A stretch of DNA of 64,000 nt from Schlesneria sphaerica (GCF_044336245.1 NZ_CP172346.1:744001-808000), one strand, 5' to 3'; shown: positions 33,556 to 42,525, numbered from the stretch's first letter. The notes: generated by a model from the sequence alone, not told the origin. Numbers and translations are program-made.

Positions 33556-34113
33556 ATGGTCACACTCTATCATCTGAACCACGGCTGCAAGGATTGCACC
33601 ACTGGGTATATCTTTGACTTGCTACCAATCAAAATTGCAGACGGGGCGGAACACGCAGAAGCCTACGAAGAATGGAGGCGTGCGTTCCCCTCGGGGTTGT
33701 CTGTCTTCGGGTATCGGCACATGACACCCGAACAACCGTTTGGAGAGGTGCCGCAGCCGAAGCTCCGTCTCGAATGGGAATGCGAGAAAGTTCGACTGAA
33801 ATACTTTCCGCACATACTATCTCGTTACCAAGCATTCTTTGGCGTCGCTACCCTCAAGGAAGCGCTCGCCTTCCGACAAGCAACACTGATGGAGAGCGGG
33901 CTTACTGGCTCGATTTGGGAAGTGGAGGCGGAAAGCATTTCTCACCGCGGAGACATGCGGTTGTTGACGTACACGAATTATTCCCAAGCAAACCTTCTAG
34001 CCTACTGGGAAGGTAAGGCACTTGACGGCGGAGAGCCGATTTGGGAATGCATGATTAAGCCGCCAGTGACTATGATCAAGTGTGTTGTTCAAGATGATAC
34101 GACCGTCGCATAG
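33556..34113 (+). CDS. Hypothetical protein, 185 residues
   Basis: The product begins MVTLYHLNHGCKDCTTGYIF after a GAAGGA site and ends with the cysteine-containing MIKCVVQDDTTVA. It contains PEQPFGEVPQPKLRLEWECE and WEVEAESISHRGDMRLLTYT. No family is recognised. The divergent orientation relative to the winged-helix gene suggests a shared promoter region. A weak 6-bp hairpin (34117-34135) follows the stop codon. Confidence 0.55.
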   Translation: MVTLYHLNHGCKDCTTGYIFDLLPIKIADGAEHAEAYEEWRRAFPSGLSVFGYRHMTPEQPFGEVPQPKLRLEWECEKVRLKYFPHILSRYQAFFGVATLKEALAFRQATLMESGLTGSIWEVEAESISHRGDMRLLTYTNYSQANLLAYWEGKALDGGEPIWECMIKPPVTMIKCVVQDDTTVA

Positions 34114-34375
34114 TCCGCCTCGTTATGCGCGAGGCTGTCAGAGAATAATGATGTCATGGTGTCGACATAAATAATTCGAAATTCACGCACTGACACGCTG
34201 TGCGCTAAATTCTTGGGTTTGTGGCGTCATACCTTATTAGAGATCACTTAGCCATCGGCATTCAGTGGTCTCGTTCGGCTCGTCATCATCTGGGCCGCAA
34301 TTTTGGATCGCGTCCGATCGTCTCAACGACCGGAAAGTCGCGTTCTATTCCAACTTTTTATTGAAGGAGACCGCC

Positions 34376-34738
34376 GTGTCGCATTTGGTTTCAATTCAAG
34401 CGCAAGTACGTGATCCGGCTGCTGTGATCGCTGCCTGTACTCGGCTCAAGCTCTCTGCGCCGATCAACTGTACCGTGCGGCTTTTTTCCGCCCAGGAGAC
34501 CGGCCTCGCAGTCCAGTTGCCTGGCTGGAAATATCCGGTCGTCTGCCAGACCGAATCCGGAGAGCTGAAATACGATGATTTTGGGGGCCGCTGGGGTGAC
34601 CGCGGAGAACTTGATCGGTTCCTTCAAGCGTACGCTGTTGAAAAGGCCAAAATCGAGGCGCGTCGGCAAGGGCATTCCGTTACCGAGCAACAACTCGCGG
34701 ATGGCTCGATCCGTGTTCAGATCGCCGTCGCTGGTTAA
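34376..34738 (+). CDS. DUF1257 protein (Ycf35-like), first gene of the DUF1257/DUF2997/AAA operon
   Basis: The real start is GTG at 34376 (MSHLVSIQAQVRDPAAVIAA), with AAGGAGA 7 nt upstream; the frame is open further upstream but without signals. The 120-residue product is a typical DUF1257 protein, with PGWKYPVVCQTESGELKYD and FGGRWGDRGELDRFLQAYAV followed by ARRQGHSVTEQQLADGSI. Function is unknown. Homologues in cyanobacteria, plastids and some phages occur with DUF2997 and a Ycf46-like AAA ATPase, exactly as here, which argues that these proteins form one functional unit. Confidence 0.85.
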   Translation: MSHLVSIQAQVRDPAAVIAACTRLKLSAPINCTVRLFSAQETGLAVQLPGWKYPVVCQTESGELKYDDFGGRWGDRGELDRFLQAYAVEKAKIEARRQGHSVTEQQLADGSIRVQIAVAG

Positions 34739-34770
34739 ATGACCATCCAGGCACATCACGGGGAAATCAT

Positions 34771-34986
34771 ATGACCCAACCACGTCGGCGCGTCATTCGT
34801 CCAGTGAGTCCCGCGACCGCCCCCGCATCGACACGTTTACCACGATTACAAGCACAACTGGCACGTCAACAGGCGGCACTCGTGGCCTGGACCACGAAAC
34901 TCAAACGCGCGCTTCACTCCTTTGAAAAACATCAGCGCAAGATCACTGCCATCCAACGGCAGATCCGCAATCTGGAGCAATTCTAA
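34771..34986 (+). CDS. Small basic protein, 71 residues
   Basis: The product MTQPRRRVIRPVSPATAPAS with LARQQAALVAWTTKLKRALH is rich in Arg, Lys and Ala and predicted helical or coiled coil at its end. Its stop overlaps the start of the DUF2997 gene (TAATG), which supports coupled expression. No family is recognised. Confidence 0.6.
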   Translation: MTQPRRRVIRPVSPATAPASTRLPRLQAQLARQQAALVAWTTKLKRALHSFEKHQRKITAIQRQIRNLEQF

Positions 34987-35174
34987 TGAGCCAAATCATC
35001 GAAATCACGGTTTCGCCGAAAGGCGAGACAACCCTACAGACCAAGGGTTTCACAGGCGAGAGCTGCCGACAGGCCAGCCGCCAGCTTGAAGCCGCTCTCG
35101 GACTGCGACTCACCGAGCGACTGACGAGCGAATGCCACTCAGCCGTCGAGTACCAATCGACCGTCCGTCAGTAA
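34986..35174 (+). CDS. DUF2997 protein
   Basis: The 62-residue product MSQIIEITVSPKGETTLQTK plus GFTGESCRQASRQLEAALG is a clear DUF2997 member. These tiny proteins accompany DUF1257 in many genomes and in phages; their function is not known. The start overlaps the previous stop. Confidence 0.85.
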   Translation: MSQIIEITVSPKGETTLQTKGFTGESCRQASRQLEAALGLRLTERLTSECHSAVEYQSTVRQ

Positions 35175-35296
35175 TCGAACTCGCCAGTCAGAGTTCTCCG
35201 ACGCAGGCCCCGCCCACCATTCGTGTCGCGGGGCTTTTCGTTTCGTGGTCAAAACCGCCCTTTATAACAACCCACCAGCCCCGGAGGACCAAACCG

Positions 35297-36790
35297 ATGA
35301 GCCTTGTGAACCTATTATCCGACTACATCAACGCGGCTTTCAGCGGAATCTGGGTTCAAACCGTTGAGCCAGAAGAAGCGGAACGCGAATTGACCGACCA
35401 CGCTCGGGCTCAGCAGTGGAAAGTAATCACCTGGGATATCGCCCGGGGGATGAAGTTTCCGGGAGACCCGAACGCCACCGCCCCCGAACTCAACGATCCA
35501 CTCGCGGTACTGCGGGCCTTGCCGAGCATGGGAAGCACCGGGGATCAGAATCCCCAGACGACACTGCTGGTATTGCCCAACTTCCACCGGTTTCTCAACG
35601 GCATCGAGATCGTACAGACGTTGTTCGACTTGCTACTGACAGGAAAACAGCGCCGACTTTTCGTCGTCGTCTTGTCTCCCGTGGTGCAAATTCCGCTGGA
35701 ACTCGAACGATCGTTCATCATCATCGAACATGCCCTGCCGACGCCGGAACAATTGAGCCAGATCGCGACCGAATTACTGGCCGATCAACCAGACATCCGG
35801 CCAACAGGGACAGCCTGGCAAGGGTTACTCGAAGCGGCATCTGGATTAACACGAGCGGAAGCCGAGGGGGCATTTGCGTTATCACTGGCACGTCACGACC
35901 GGTTACATCCCGAAGAGATCTGGGATCTCAAAGCTCAAACGCTCAAGAAGCAAAATCTGCTGACGCTCCATCGCGGACAGGAACATTTTGCTCGATTGGG
36001 TGGACTGACCGCGCTCAAGGATTTCTGTGTGAGAGCCTTACAACCAGGCCGGAAGGTGAAACCAAGAGGCACTCTGTTGCTCTCACCACCGGGTTGCGGA
36101 AAGTCCGTTTTTTGTCGCGCCCTGGGCAACGAAACGGGACGCCCGGTCTTAACGCTGGATATCGGGGCTCTGTTGGGCGGGCTCGTGGGCCAGACGGAGC
36201 AGAACGTGAGACAGTCACTCAAGATCGCAGATGCAATGAGCCCCTGTATTCTGTTCTGCGACGAGTTAGAGAAAGGACTTTCCGGGGTTGGAGGGACCGG
36301 CGATTCTGGCGTGTCGACCAGACTCTTCGGGACGCTGCTCACCTGGCTGGCCGACCATCAGTCGGACGTGTTTTTCGTCGGGACTGCCAATGACATCAGC
36401 CGATTGCCGCCGGAATTCACTCGTGCCGAGCGTCTGGATGCCGTGTTCTTCATCGATCTTCCCGGTGATGCAGAACGCCAGATGATTTGGGACATTTACC
36501 GCCGTGAGTACGATGTGGCTCCGAATCAGCCCATTCCTGCCGATACCAACTGGTCCGGGGCCGAGATCAAATCTTGTGCGCGGCTGAGCGCACTTCTGGA
36601 TATTCCATTATCGGAAGCTGCCCAATTGATTGTTCCGGTCGCGCAAACGGCCGCAGAGGTGGTCTCTCGGCTCCGACAGTGGGCCAGCGGGCGATGCCTC
36701 TCCGCTGATCAAACGGGCCTGTATCAGTACACGTTGGCTTCCACCGCCGGTACTCGGCGTAAGGTGAAGCACGATCCCTCGAAAAACTAA
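35297..36790 (+). CDS. AAA family ATPase, Ycf46-like
   Basis: The start at 35297 (MSLVNLLSDYINAAFSGIWV) has a GGAGG site, giving 497 residues; the upstream frame from 35132 overlaps the DUF2997 gene and is unlikely. The N-terminal 240 residues match the Ycf46-type domain (VQTVEPEEAERELTDHAR and LLVLPNFHRFLNGIEIVQTL). The AAA core follows with Walker A SPPGCGKSVFCRAL near residue 265, Walker B ILFCDELEKG near 320, sensor VFFVGTANDIS, and arginine fingers in RAERLD. It probably remodels a protein partner, perhaps the DUF1257/DUF2997 proteins or the clamp-like protein. It is the motor of this operon. Confidence 0.88.
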   Translation: MSLVNLLSDYINAAFSGIWVQTVEPEEAERELTDHARAQQWKVITWDIARGMKFPGDPNATAPELNDPLAVLRALPSMGSTGDQNPQTTLLVLPNFHRFLNGIEIVQTLFDLLLTGKQRRLFVVVLSPVVQIPLELERSFIIIEHALPTPEQLSQIATELLADQPDIRPTGTAWQGLLEAASGLTRAEAEGAFALSLARHDRLHPEEIWDLKAQTLKKQNLLTLHRGQEHFARLGGLTALKDFCVRALQPGRKVKPRGTLLLSPPGCGKSVFCRALGNETGRPVLTLDIGALLGGLVGQTEQNVRQSLKIADAMSPCILFCDELEKGLSGVGGTGDSGVSTRLFGTLLTWLADHQSDVFFVGTANDISRLPPEFTRAERLDAVFFIDLPGDAERQMIWDIYRREYDVAPNQPIPADTNWSGAEIKSCARLSALLDIPLSEAAQLIVPVAQTAAEVVSRLRQWASGRCLSADQTGLYQYTLASTAGTRRKVKHDPSKN

Positions 36791-36967
36791 CAACTGGCCA
36801 TTTTCCAAAACGGATCTGCGTTCTGTCCGCGCCAGTTCTAATCCTCACATTTTATTGGCAACAATAAAGAATAAGACTCTATTAGCACTTGCCGCCAAAT
36901 TGACCGCCGTAGGTTGCTCCGCATCCGGCGAACTTTGCTACGAATCTTCCATTAGAAGGAAAATCCG

Positions 36968-37930
36968 ATGCCCTCGTTGTTACTTGATGACACCGAAACC
37001 GTTCGTCCCGCCGATCTCGATCCAGCTCGGCAGCTCAGAACCAACATGGCCGCCGTGCGCGTCAGTTTCACCTGGTTCGGCACGCGTAAAAGCTTGAATG
37101 CCGATCAGAAGGCACAGGCGGCCGAGTCGTTTGGCGCTCAGGGACAGTACTTGTCGGCTGGAAAAAAGCTGCTGGATTCCTCTCATCCCGCTTTCAAGGC
37201 CGTCACGGCGATCCGTGGCCGTATCGTGAGCCACTGGAAAAGCATTTCCCTGCCGTTCCCGGAACCAGGCTTGCGACTGATTCGGCAGGCGGATGTGGCC
37301 AGTTTTGACCGGCAGATGACAGCGTTTCGAACGGAACTCGATGAGGCGGTCGACATTCTTAATCGGCACTTCGACGAACTCCGTGCGTCAGCGCGGGAGC
37401 GTCTGGGCTCACTCTACGACCCATCCGATTATCCCCTGACGTTTCGGGGGTTGTTCGGAATCATGTGGGACTACCCGAGTGTGGAACCGCCTGAGTACCT
37501 GCGACGACTGAGCCCCAAGCTGTACGAGCAAGAATGCCAGCGCGTGACATCCCGTTTTAATGAAGCCGTGCAATTGGCCGAAGAAGCCTTTGTTGCCGAA
37601 TTGAATCGCTTGGTGAACCACCTGGCCGAACGACTGTCTGGTCAGGAAGACGGCAAACCGAAAGTGTTTCGCGATAGTGCCGTGGAAAATCTCCGGGACT
37701 TTTTCTCGCGGTTTCAGCAACTGAATATCCGCTCCAACGGCGATCTGGACCAGTTGGTCGAGCAGGCGCAACGTATCCTCGGAGGTGTGGAACCGCAGCA
37801 ATTGCGGGATAGCGAGAATCGTCGCCAGCAAGTCGCATCCCAACTGGCAGGAGTGCAGGCAACACTCGATGGTTTGATGGTCGACCGGCCGCGCCGCTCC
37901 ATCATCCGACCATCACGGGAGCAAGCATGA
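36968..37930 (+). CDS. DUF3150-like protein, 320 residues
   Basis: The product starts MPSLLLDDTETVRPADLDPA after AGAAGGA. The core resembles DUF3150: VRVSFTWFGTRKSLNADQKA, WKSISLPFPEPGLRLI and FDRQMTAFRTELDEAVDIL, with a helical C-terminus. DUF3150 occurs in phages and megaplasmids near replication and recombination genes; no activity is established to my knowledge. It follows the AAA gene in the same operon and overlaps the next start by 4 bp. Confidence 0.7.
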   Translation: MPSLLLDDTETVRPADLDPARQLRTNMAAVRVSFTWFGTRKSLNADQKAQAAESFGAQGQYLSAGKKLLDSSHPAFKAVTAIRGRIVSHWKSISLPFPEPGLRLIRQADVASFDRQMTAFRTELDEAVDILNRHFDELRASARERLGSLYDPSDYPLTFRGLFGIMWDYPSVEPPEYLRRLSPKLYEQECQRVTSRFNEAVQLAEEAFVAELNRLVNHLAERLSGQEDGKPKVFRDSAVENLRDFFSRFQQLNIRSNGDLDQLVEQAQRILGGVEPQQLRDSENRRQQVASQLAGVQATLDGLMVDRPRRSIIRPSREQA

Positions 37931-38199
37931 TGGATCTCGTGGTTGCTCCGAATGGTACCGTGACGGCGATTTACGCCGAAACGATAGATTTCCGAATCCT
38001 GGGGCCAACAACGATCACTCGTGCCAGTCAAGTCGAACCGGACGCGGACGGACAGTGGTTTGCACACATCATCGATGGACCCGTCCTGGGGCCGTTTGCC
38101 AGACGCAGCGATGCTTTGGCGGCAGAAGTCGATTGGCTGACTCAAAATCGGTTGCTGCATCCAGACGATGGTTCGCACGAGAAAGTGATTTCGACCTGA
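37927..38199 (+). CDS. Hypothetical protein, 90 residues
   Basis: The start overlaps the DUF3150-like stop. The product begins MMDLVVAPNGTVTAIYAETI and has ADGQWFAHIIDGPVLGPF and RRSDALAAEVDWL. It is a small alpha/beta protein of a type recurring in such operons, but I cannot name the family. Co-translation with the previous gene is likely. Confidence 0.6.
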   Translation: MMDLVVAPNGTVTAIYAETIDFRILGPTTITRASQVEPDADGQWFAHIIDGPVLGPFARRSDALAAEVDWLTQNRLLHPDDGSHEKVIST

Positions 38200-38326
38200 T
38201 TTCTTAAACCAAAAATACCGTGGCATCGGCAACACAGCCGACTGCCGAATTTTCTGTTTCAGCCGCTCCGGAACCGTTCCGCTGCGGCTGCTTTCGTTTT
38301 TGCATTTCACAAACAGTGAGTATTTC

Positions 38327-38533
38327 ATGACCCAGAACCAACTCAACCGTGCTGTCTCACGAGCGACCGGTGAGGATTACGATTTGATTGATCATCGGGG
38401 ATTTAGCCTGGTCGACGACGAGTTGCCCCTGCAAAGCGACGACCTGGAAGCACTGATGATTGATTGGGATCAAATCCAGGCCGAGCAGGCGACGGCCATG
38501 TTTCGTGATCGCCAGTCGCATCAAGCGGCCTGA
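38327..38533 (+). CDS. Small acidic protein, 68 residues
   Basis: The start at 38327 (MTQNQLNRAVSRATGEDYDL) is the most plausible. The product has RGFSLVDDELPLQSDDLEAL and a C-terminal helix. It is acidic and resembles small helical regulators of element operons. No family is recognised. A gene-free 127 bp separates it from the previous gene. Confidence 0.55.
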   Translation: MTQNQLNRAVSRATGEDYDLIDHRGFSLVDDELPLQSDDLEALMIDWDQIQAEQATAMFRDRQSHQAA

Positions 38534-38624
38534 CGGCTAAAAAGAATCAAACCCAGCCATCACCGGGATTGGTCCCGCGTGATGGCTACTTGCTTTTCCA
38601 CAAATCTCTTCATGGAGTGTGCTG

Positions 38625-40073
38625 ATGATTTCGATACCTCGTTCCTTAATCCATCAATTCCGTGCCGTCACTCGTCGGGCTGGTCTCTGTAAGCCAGGGA
38701 CGCGGCAAAGCGGTTCGGTGCGGATTCTCGCCTCGACCGATACGGTTCAACTTCAGACGACCAACGGCACGGTGTCGGCAGAGTTGAAAGCTTCTGGCCA
38801 ATTTGGACCTGCTGAAGTAACAGTGCCCGCCGAATTCCTGGCAGACTGTGAAGCCAAGAATCCTGATCTGGTGACAATTCGACGGAATGGCAATGACCGA
38901 ATTCTCGTGACATGGACCGATCGCGGCATTCCTCAACAGCGAGATTATGAGGTAACCGAAGATCTTGAGATGCCCGCGCTTGCGCCACAATTGGCCGCCA
39001 ATTCGCCGAAATTGCTGGCCGCGCTCCGTGACGCCATGTCCACGACGGAATCCAATTCCACTCGCTATGCCTTGGACTGTTTGCAGCTCGATGGTTCGTC
39101 AGGATCGATCGCCGCCACCGATAGTCGGCAGCTGCTGGTGCAGTCAGGCTTTCAGTTTCCGTGGTCCGAAAAACTGCTCATTCCGAGCACCAAATTGTAT
39201 GGCTGCCGTGAATTGCCCACGGACCTGGCAGTCGAAATCGGCCGGACCGATCAGGGCGTCACGGTGAAAATTGGCTGTTGGACGATCCATCACACGATCG
39301 TGGCAGATCGACAATTTCCGGAGATCGCTCGCGCGATCCCGGTGGTCTCTGCCATCAGGACCAGATTAAGCATTCCTGAGGCCGATGCCAAATTCCTGGC
39401 AGAAACGGCTGACCGTTTGCCTGCCGATGATCAATCCGAGCGACCAGTCACGCTGGAATTGAACGGTTCCGTCGTCGTGCGAGCCCGCAAGGACAATCAG
39501 TCCCCACTGATGGAACTCTTACTGAATCGCTCTGAACGGAGGGGCGATCAAATGCGACTGCAAACGAACCGCGGCTACCTGTTACGCGCGTTGGAGATGG
39601 GATTCCGCGAAATCGGATTCGCTGGCCCCGACGCCGCGTGTCTCTGCCAGGATGAGACGCGTAGCTACGTCTGGATGTTGTTGGAAAATAAGGGAGCTCT
39701 GGAAACAGATCCAGAAGCGATTCGACTGGAATCCAGTGCGATTCGGACGCGTGCGGAAGTGGCCAACGATCAGCAGACGATTCAATCCGTGACTACGGGC
39801 TCGACGATCAACCCGCCAATTAATCGGGTGAAGCGTTTGCTGCATAAGAAGGATGCTAAGTCTGGTGCGGGTGGAAGTCGCTGTAATCCCGATCCGGCGG
39901 TCGTCGTCCCAATCGATACCTTTCAGCAAGTGATCGATTTGCGCGACCAACTACAAATCCTTCTGCGGAGTGTGTCGTCGCTGGCCAAGCAAATCCGTCA
40001 GGAACGAAAGCAAAGCCTGCTCGTTCAGTCGACGCTGAGATCGCTGCAGCAACTGAGGCTGCTCGACGCATAA
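38625..40073 (+). CDS. DNA sliding-clamp-like protein (DnaN fold), element-encoded
   Basis: The ATG at 38625 has a GGAG site 8 nt upstream. The 482-residue product reads as a DnaN-type clamp: STRYALDCLQLDGSSGSI followed by AATDSRQLLVQ matches the clamp domain-2 consensus (RYxLxGVxL ... ATDxxRL). The N-terminal third (SVRILASTDTVQLQTTNGTV), LGKxPAEF-like EVTVPAEFLAD, and VADRQFPEIARAIP fit domains 1 and 3. About 110 extra C-terminal residues are Gln- and Arg-rich and coiled (VIDLRDQLQILLRSVSSLAK). The chromosome must have its own dnaN, so this is a paralogue. In this operon it could tether the PD-(D/E)XK nuclease or an element polymerase to DNA. Confidence 0.7.
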   Translation: MISIPRSLIHQFRAVTRRAGLCKPGTRQSGSVRILASTDTVQLQTTNGTVSAELKASGQFGPAEVTVPAEFLADCEAKNPDLVTIRRNGNDRILVTWTDRGIPQQRDYEVTEDLEMPALAPQLAANSPKLLAALRDAMSTTESNSTRYALDCLQLDGSSGSIAATDSRQLLVQSGFQFPWSEKLLIPSTKLYGCRELPTDLAVEIGRTDQGVTVKIGCWTIHHTIVADRQFPEIARAIPVVSAIRTRLSIPEADAKFLAETADRLPADDQSERPVTLELNGSVVVRARKDNQSPLMELLLNRSERRGDQMRLQTNRGYLLRALEMGFREIGFAGPDAACLCQDETRSYVWMLLENKGALETDPEAIRLESSAIRTRAEVANDQQTIQSVTTGSTINPPINRVKRLLHKKDAKSGAGGSRCNPDPAVVVPIDTFQQVIDLRDQLQILLRSVSSLAKQIRQERKQSLLVQSTLRSLQQLRLLDA

Positions 40074-40164
40074 GCCACATGCCTCAAGAAACCATTCCGC
40101 CAGCCCGCCAGATTCCGATCGAGTCTGGCAGGCTGTTTGCATTCACCCTCACAGGAGAGTTGTT

Positions 40165-40674
40165 ATGCCGATGACGATCAAAGTCGGTCTGGCCAAGAAA
40201 CTCGGTCAGCCCGATTTCGGTTCGCTGGGTGCCAGTTGCGACATCGAACTGGAACTCGACGGAGCGATGTTATTTCACGACCTGTCCGGGTTGCATGAAA
40301 AGATCCAGCAGGCCTATTTGGCCTGCCGACAGGCCGTCAACGATGAACTGGCGGGCCAGACCCGAAAATCGGAAACACCATCCACAACAAAAGCCATTCA
40401 AACAAACGGGCAAGTACCAGTTGGAACTCCAGACTCGCCGTCCGGCTCGAACCGTCATGCGGTCACGGGCAAGTCACGGGCCGCCACGGCCAGTCAGGTA
40501 CGTGCCCTCCACGCCATCGCCACCCGACAAGGTTTCGCACTTGCAGACCGCTTGAAAGACCAATACCAGGTATTCCGCGCCGAAGATCTGTCGATCGCTC
40601 AGGCCAGCCGATTGATTGATGATCTCAATCAATCGACTTCCGTGGCGGCGACCAAGCCGGGAGGGCAGGCATGA
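40165..40674 (+). CDS. Hypothetical protein with C-terminal helical module, 169 residues
   Basis: The product starts MPMTIKVGLAKKLGQPDFGS after a GGAGAG site. The second half has ATASQVRALHAIATRQGFAL and AEDLSIAQASRLIDDLNQ, a helix-turn-helix-like module often found at the C-terminus of element proteins in this type of operon. Its stop overlaps the start of the nuclease gene by 4 bp, so the two are probably translated together and may form a complex. Confidence 0.65.
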   Translation: MPMTIKVGLAKKLGQPDFGSLGASCDIELELDGAMLFHDLSGLHEKIQQAYLACRQAVNDELAGQTRKSETPSTTKAIQTNGQVPVGTPDSPSGSNRHAVTGKSRAATASQVRALHAIATRQGFALADRLKDQYQVFRAEDLSIAQASRLIDDLNQSTSVAATKPGGQA

Positions 40675-41498
40675 TCACTCTCGATCAACCGGCTTGTTCG
40701 GCTTCTGAAATCGCTAAGCAATTGACGGGGCGGAACTATCTCAGCTGGAGTGCCGTCAGCTCGTATCTCAAATGTCCCCTCCGGTACCAGTTTCATTATC
40801 TGGATCAACTTCCCGAGGCGTTCGTGTCGTCTAACCTCGTGTTTGGTTCTGCCGTTCACGCCTCGTTGGAGGCATTTTTCAGGGAACAACTCGTAGCCCG
40901 CCAATCACTGGGAATTGATGCCTTGATGGCCGTCTATCACGAGACCTGGATCGCGACGGATCTGGCGAATGTTCGGTTTGGCAAGGACGAAAGTCTCATT
41001 GGGCATGAACAGTTGGCACAGCGGATGTTCCGGGCATTTCTCGACAGCCAGGTTTCCCGTCCGGACGGTTCGATTCTCGGCATCGAAGAGCAACTGCAGG
41101 CACCAGTGATCGACGGATGCCCGGACCTTCAGGCGCGGATTGATCTGATGATCGAGCACCCAGATTCACTGGTGGTGACGGATTTCAAAACATCTCGCTC
41201 ACGCTGGTCGGAAAACGATGCAACGGCGAGCGAAGGCCAACTGCTCATTTACCACGAACTCGTGCGGGAGCTGGCCAACAAACCGGTTCGCCTGCAGTTT
41301 GCCGTCATCACCAAAACCAAGGAGCCCACCATCGAACTGAAATCCATTGTTCCCGAATCACAAAAGATCGAGCGGATTCGGCGGCTGATTCAGAATGTCT
41401 GGTTGGGCATCAAGTCAGGTGTTTTTTATCCGGTACCGAACGTGATGAATTGCCCCACGTGCGGATACCGCGATCGGTGTTCGCGTTGGGTGGGGTGA
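40671..41498 (+). CDS. PD-(D/E)XK nuclease, RecB/Cas4-like
   Basis: The 275-residue product has LSWSAVSSYLKCPLRYQFHY, the N-terminal signature of the RecB-family nuclease. LVFGSAVHASLEAFF (supplying H), EEQLQAPVIDG with Q/E-D, and VVTDFKTSRSRW near residue 168 (the DxK catalytic motif) follow. CPTCGYRDRCSRW near the C-terminus, together with the early CPLR cysteine, makes four cysteines that could hold an iron-sulfur cluster, as in Cas4 and AddB. No CRISPR array or cas gene is nearby. It is the nuclease of the clamp/AAA operon and likely processes DNA ends. Confidence 0.8.
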   Translation: MITLDQPACSASEIAKQLTGRNYLSWSAVSSYLKCPLRYQFHYLDQLPEAFVSSNLVFGSAVHASLEAFFREQLVARQSLGIDALMAVYHETWIATDLANVRFGKDESLIGHEQLAQRMFRAFLDSQVSRPDGSILGIEEQLQAPVIDGCPDLQARIDLMIEHPDSLVVTDFKTSRSRWSENDATASEGQLLIYHELVRELANKPVRLQFAVITKTKEPTIELKSIVPESQKIERIRRLIQNVWLGIKSGVFYPVPNVMNCPTCGYRDRCSRWVG

Positions 41499-41564
41499 CG
41501 CCGTGCGATCTACCCATTCCCGCTGCACCCTCTGTGCGATGACTTCCATCAATAAGGAGCACTC

Positions 41565-41948
41565 ATGTCACGATACAGACGAGTTCGCTGGAAGCGAATT
41601 CTGTTTCGCGGAGCGTTTCACCGCAGGTTTGTTCGCTCCGCCCATCGGCTTCGTAGGTCCAAGTCAAAAACGGCTCGCGCCTGTTCGGCAGTCCTTCTTT
41701 CGATTGCATGGCTCGTCCTGCCTTTGCTTCCCGGCTGTAGTCGACGCCCCGAGAAACCCGCTGCCGTCGAAACCAAGGCTGTGGCCTCAAAGTCCACTGA
41801 ACCCAGCGAGGGTGGTTCGAAAACGCCACCCGCACCGGTCAATGCCGGTCGGGCGATCCGTTTTCGGGGCTTGGACAATGAATATCACGGTCGTACGACG
41901 ATCACTCCCAATCAACAACTTATTCATGAAAGGGATCAGCTTGACTGA
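41565..41948 (+). CDS. Possible small lipoprotein, 127 residues
   Basis: The frame begins MSRYRRVRWKRILFRG after AAGGAGC. It has a hydrophobic stretch LLSIAWLVLPLLPGC with a lipobox-like LPGC, followed by a Pro/Lys/Thr-rich tail. An overlapping plus-strand frame (41503 upstream of 41926) is less convincing. If real, it would be an anchored envelope protein. The gene ends inside the next gene's first codons. Confidence 0.5.
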   Translation: MSRYRRVRWKRILFRGAFHRRFVRSAHRLRRSKSKTARACSAVLLSIAWLVLPLLPGCSRRPEKPAAVETKAVASKSTEPSEGGSKTPPAPVNAGRAIRFRGLDNEYHGRTTITPNQQLIHERDQLD

Positions 41949-42525
41949 ACGAATCATCACGCCGGTCCTCTGGTGGCTGGTTGCAATCCTGGCGACTGTC
42001 GTTGCAGGCATGTCATTCTGGATTTGGCTACAGCAACGATCGCCTGAATGGATCAAAACCCATGCCACAATGCCGACCGTCACACAACTGGAAAAGATCG
42101 GCGAACTTGCAGCCACTCGGGTTCACATTACGGACGTCCTTCATGCGGAGGGGACTGGGCACCGCGGAGTGTGGTTAATCAGTGGCGATGCGCTGTTGTC
42201 GTGCGACATGTCGAAGGCCACGCTTTTCGATGTCGACACCGAGACCAAATCGGCGACGATTCGGTTACCACAATTACGGGTTGTTTCGGCGCGGGTTAAT
42301 CACGACAAGACCAAAACCTGGTCGGTTGAGAAAACAACATGGTTACCTTGGAAATGGGGCGATCAAGGAATCATGCGGGACGCAGCAATGTTTCACGCCC
42401 AACAGTTGATCGAAACCGCGGCCTCGTCAGAACGCCATCACGAACCCGCCCGTGAGCACGCCGAAAGATTGGTCCAAACGATCTACGAGCTTGTTGAATG
42501 GAATGTGGCTGTCGAATGGGAATGA
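41926..42525 (+). CDS. DUF4230-like membrane-anchored protein
   Basis: The 199-residue product starts MKGISLTERIITPVL, with one N-terminal transmembrane helix (VLWWLVAILATVVAGMSFWI). A DUF4230-like extracytoplasmic part follows: ELAATRVHITDVLHAEGTGH, then VWLISGDALLSCDMSKATLF and TIRLPQLRVVSARVNHD. TTG at 41940 preceded by AGGG is an alternative start. DUF4230 proteins are single-pass membrane proteins of unknown function. It is the last gene of the operon and is followed by a strong terminator. Confidence 0.65.
   Translation: MKGISLTERIITPVLWWLVAILATVVAGMSFWIWLQQRSPEWIKTHATMPTVTQLEKIGELAATRVHITDVLHAEGTGHRGVWLISGDALLSCDMSKATLFDVDTETKSATIRLPQLRVVSARVNHDKTKTWSVEKTTWLPWKWGDQGIMRDAAMFHAQQLIETAASSERHHEPAREHAERLVQTIYELVEWNVAVEWE

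Noticed and set aside
35416..36393. 325-residue frame overlapping the AAA ATPase gene
   Set aside because: It lies in another phase of a gene with clear Walker motifs, and its Arg/Pro/Thr-rich sequence looks like an off-frame translation.
40671..41498. CRISPR-associated cas4
   Set aside because: The nuclease is Cas4-like, but no repeat-spacer array or other cas gene occurs in the window.
41503..41925. N-terminal extension of the DUF4230-like protein
   Set aside because: The extension lacks a ribosome site and looks random. The membrane helix follows the later start directly, and the overlapping lipoprotein-like frame has the better start.
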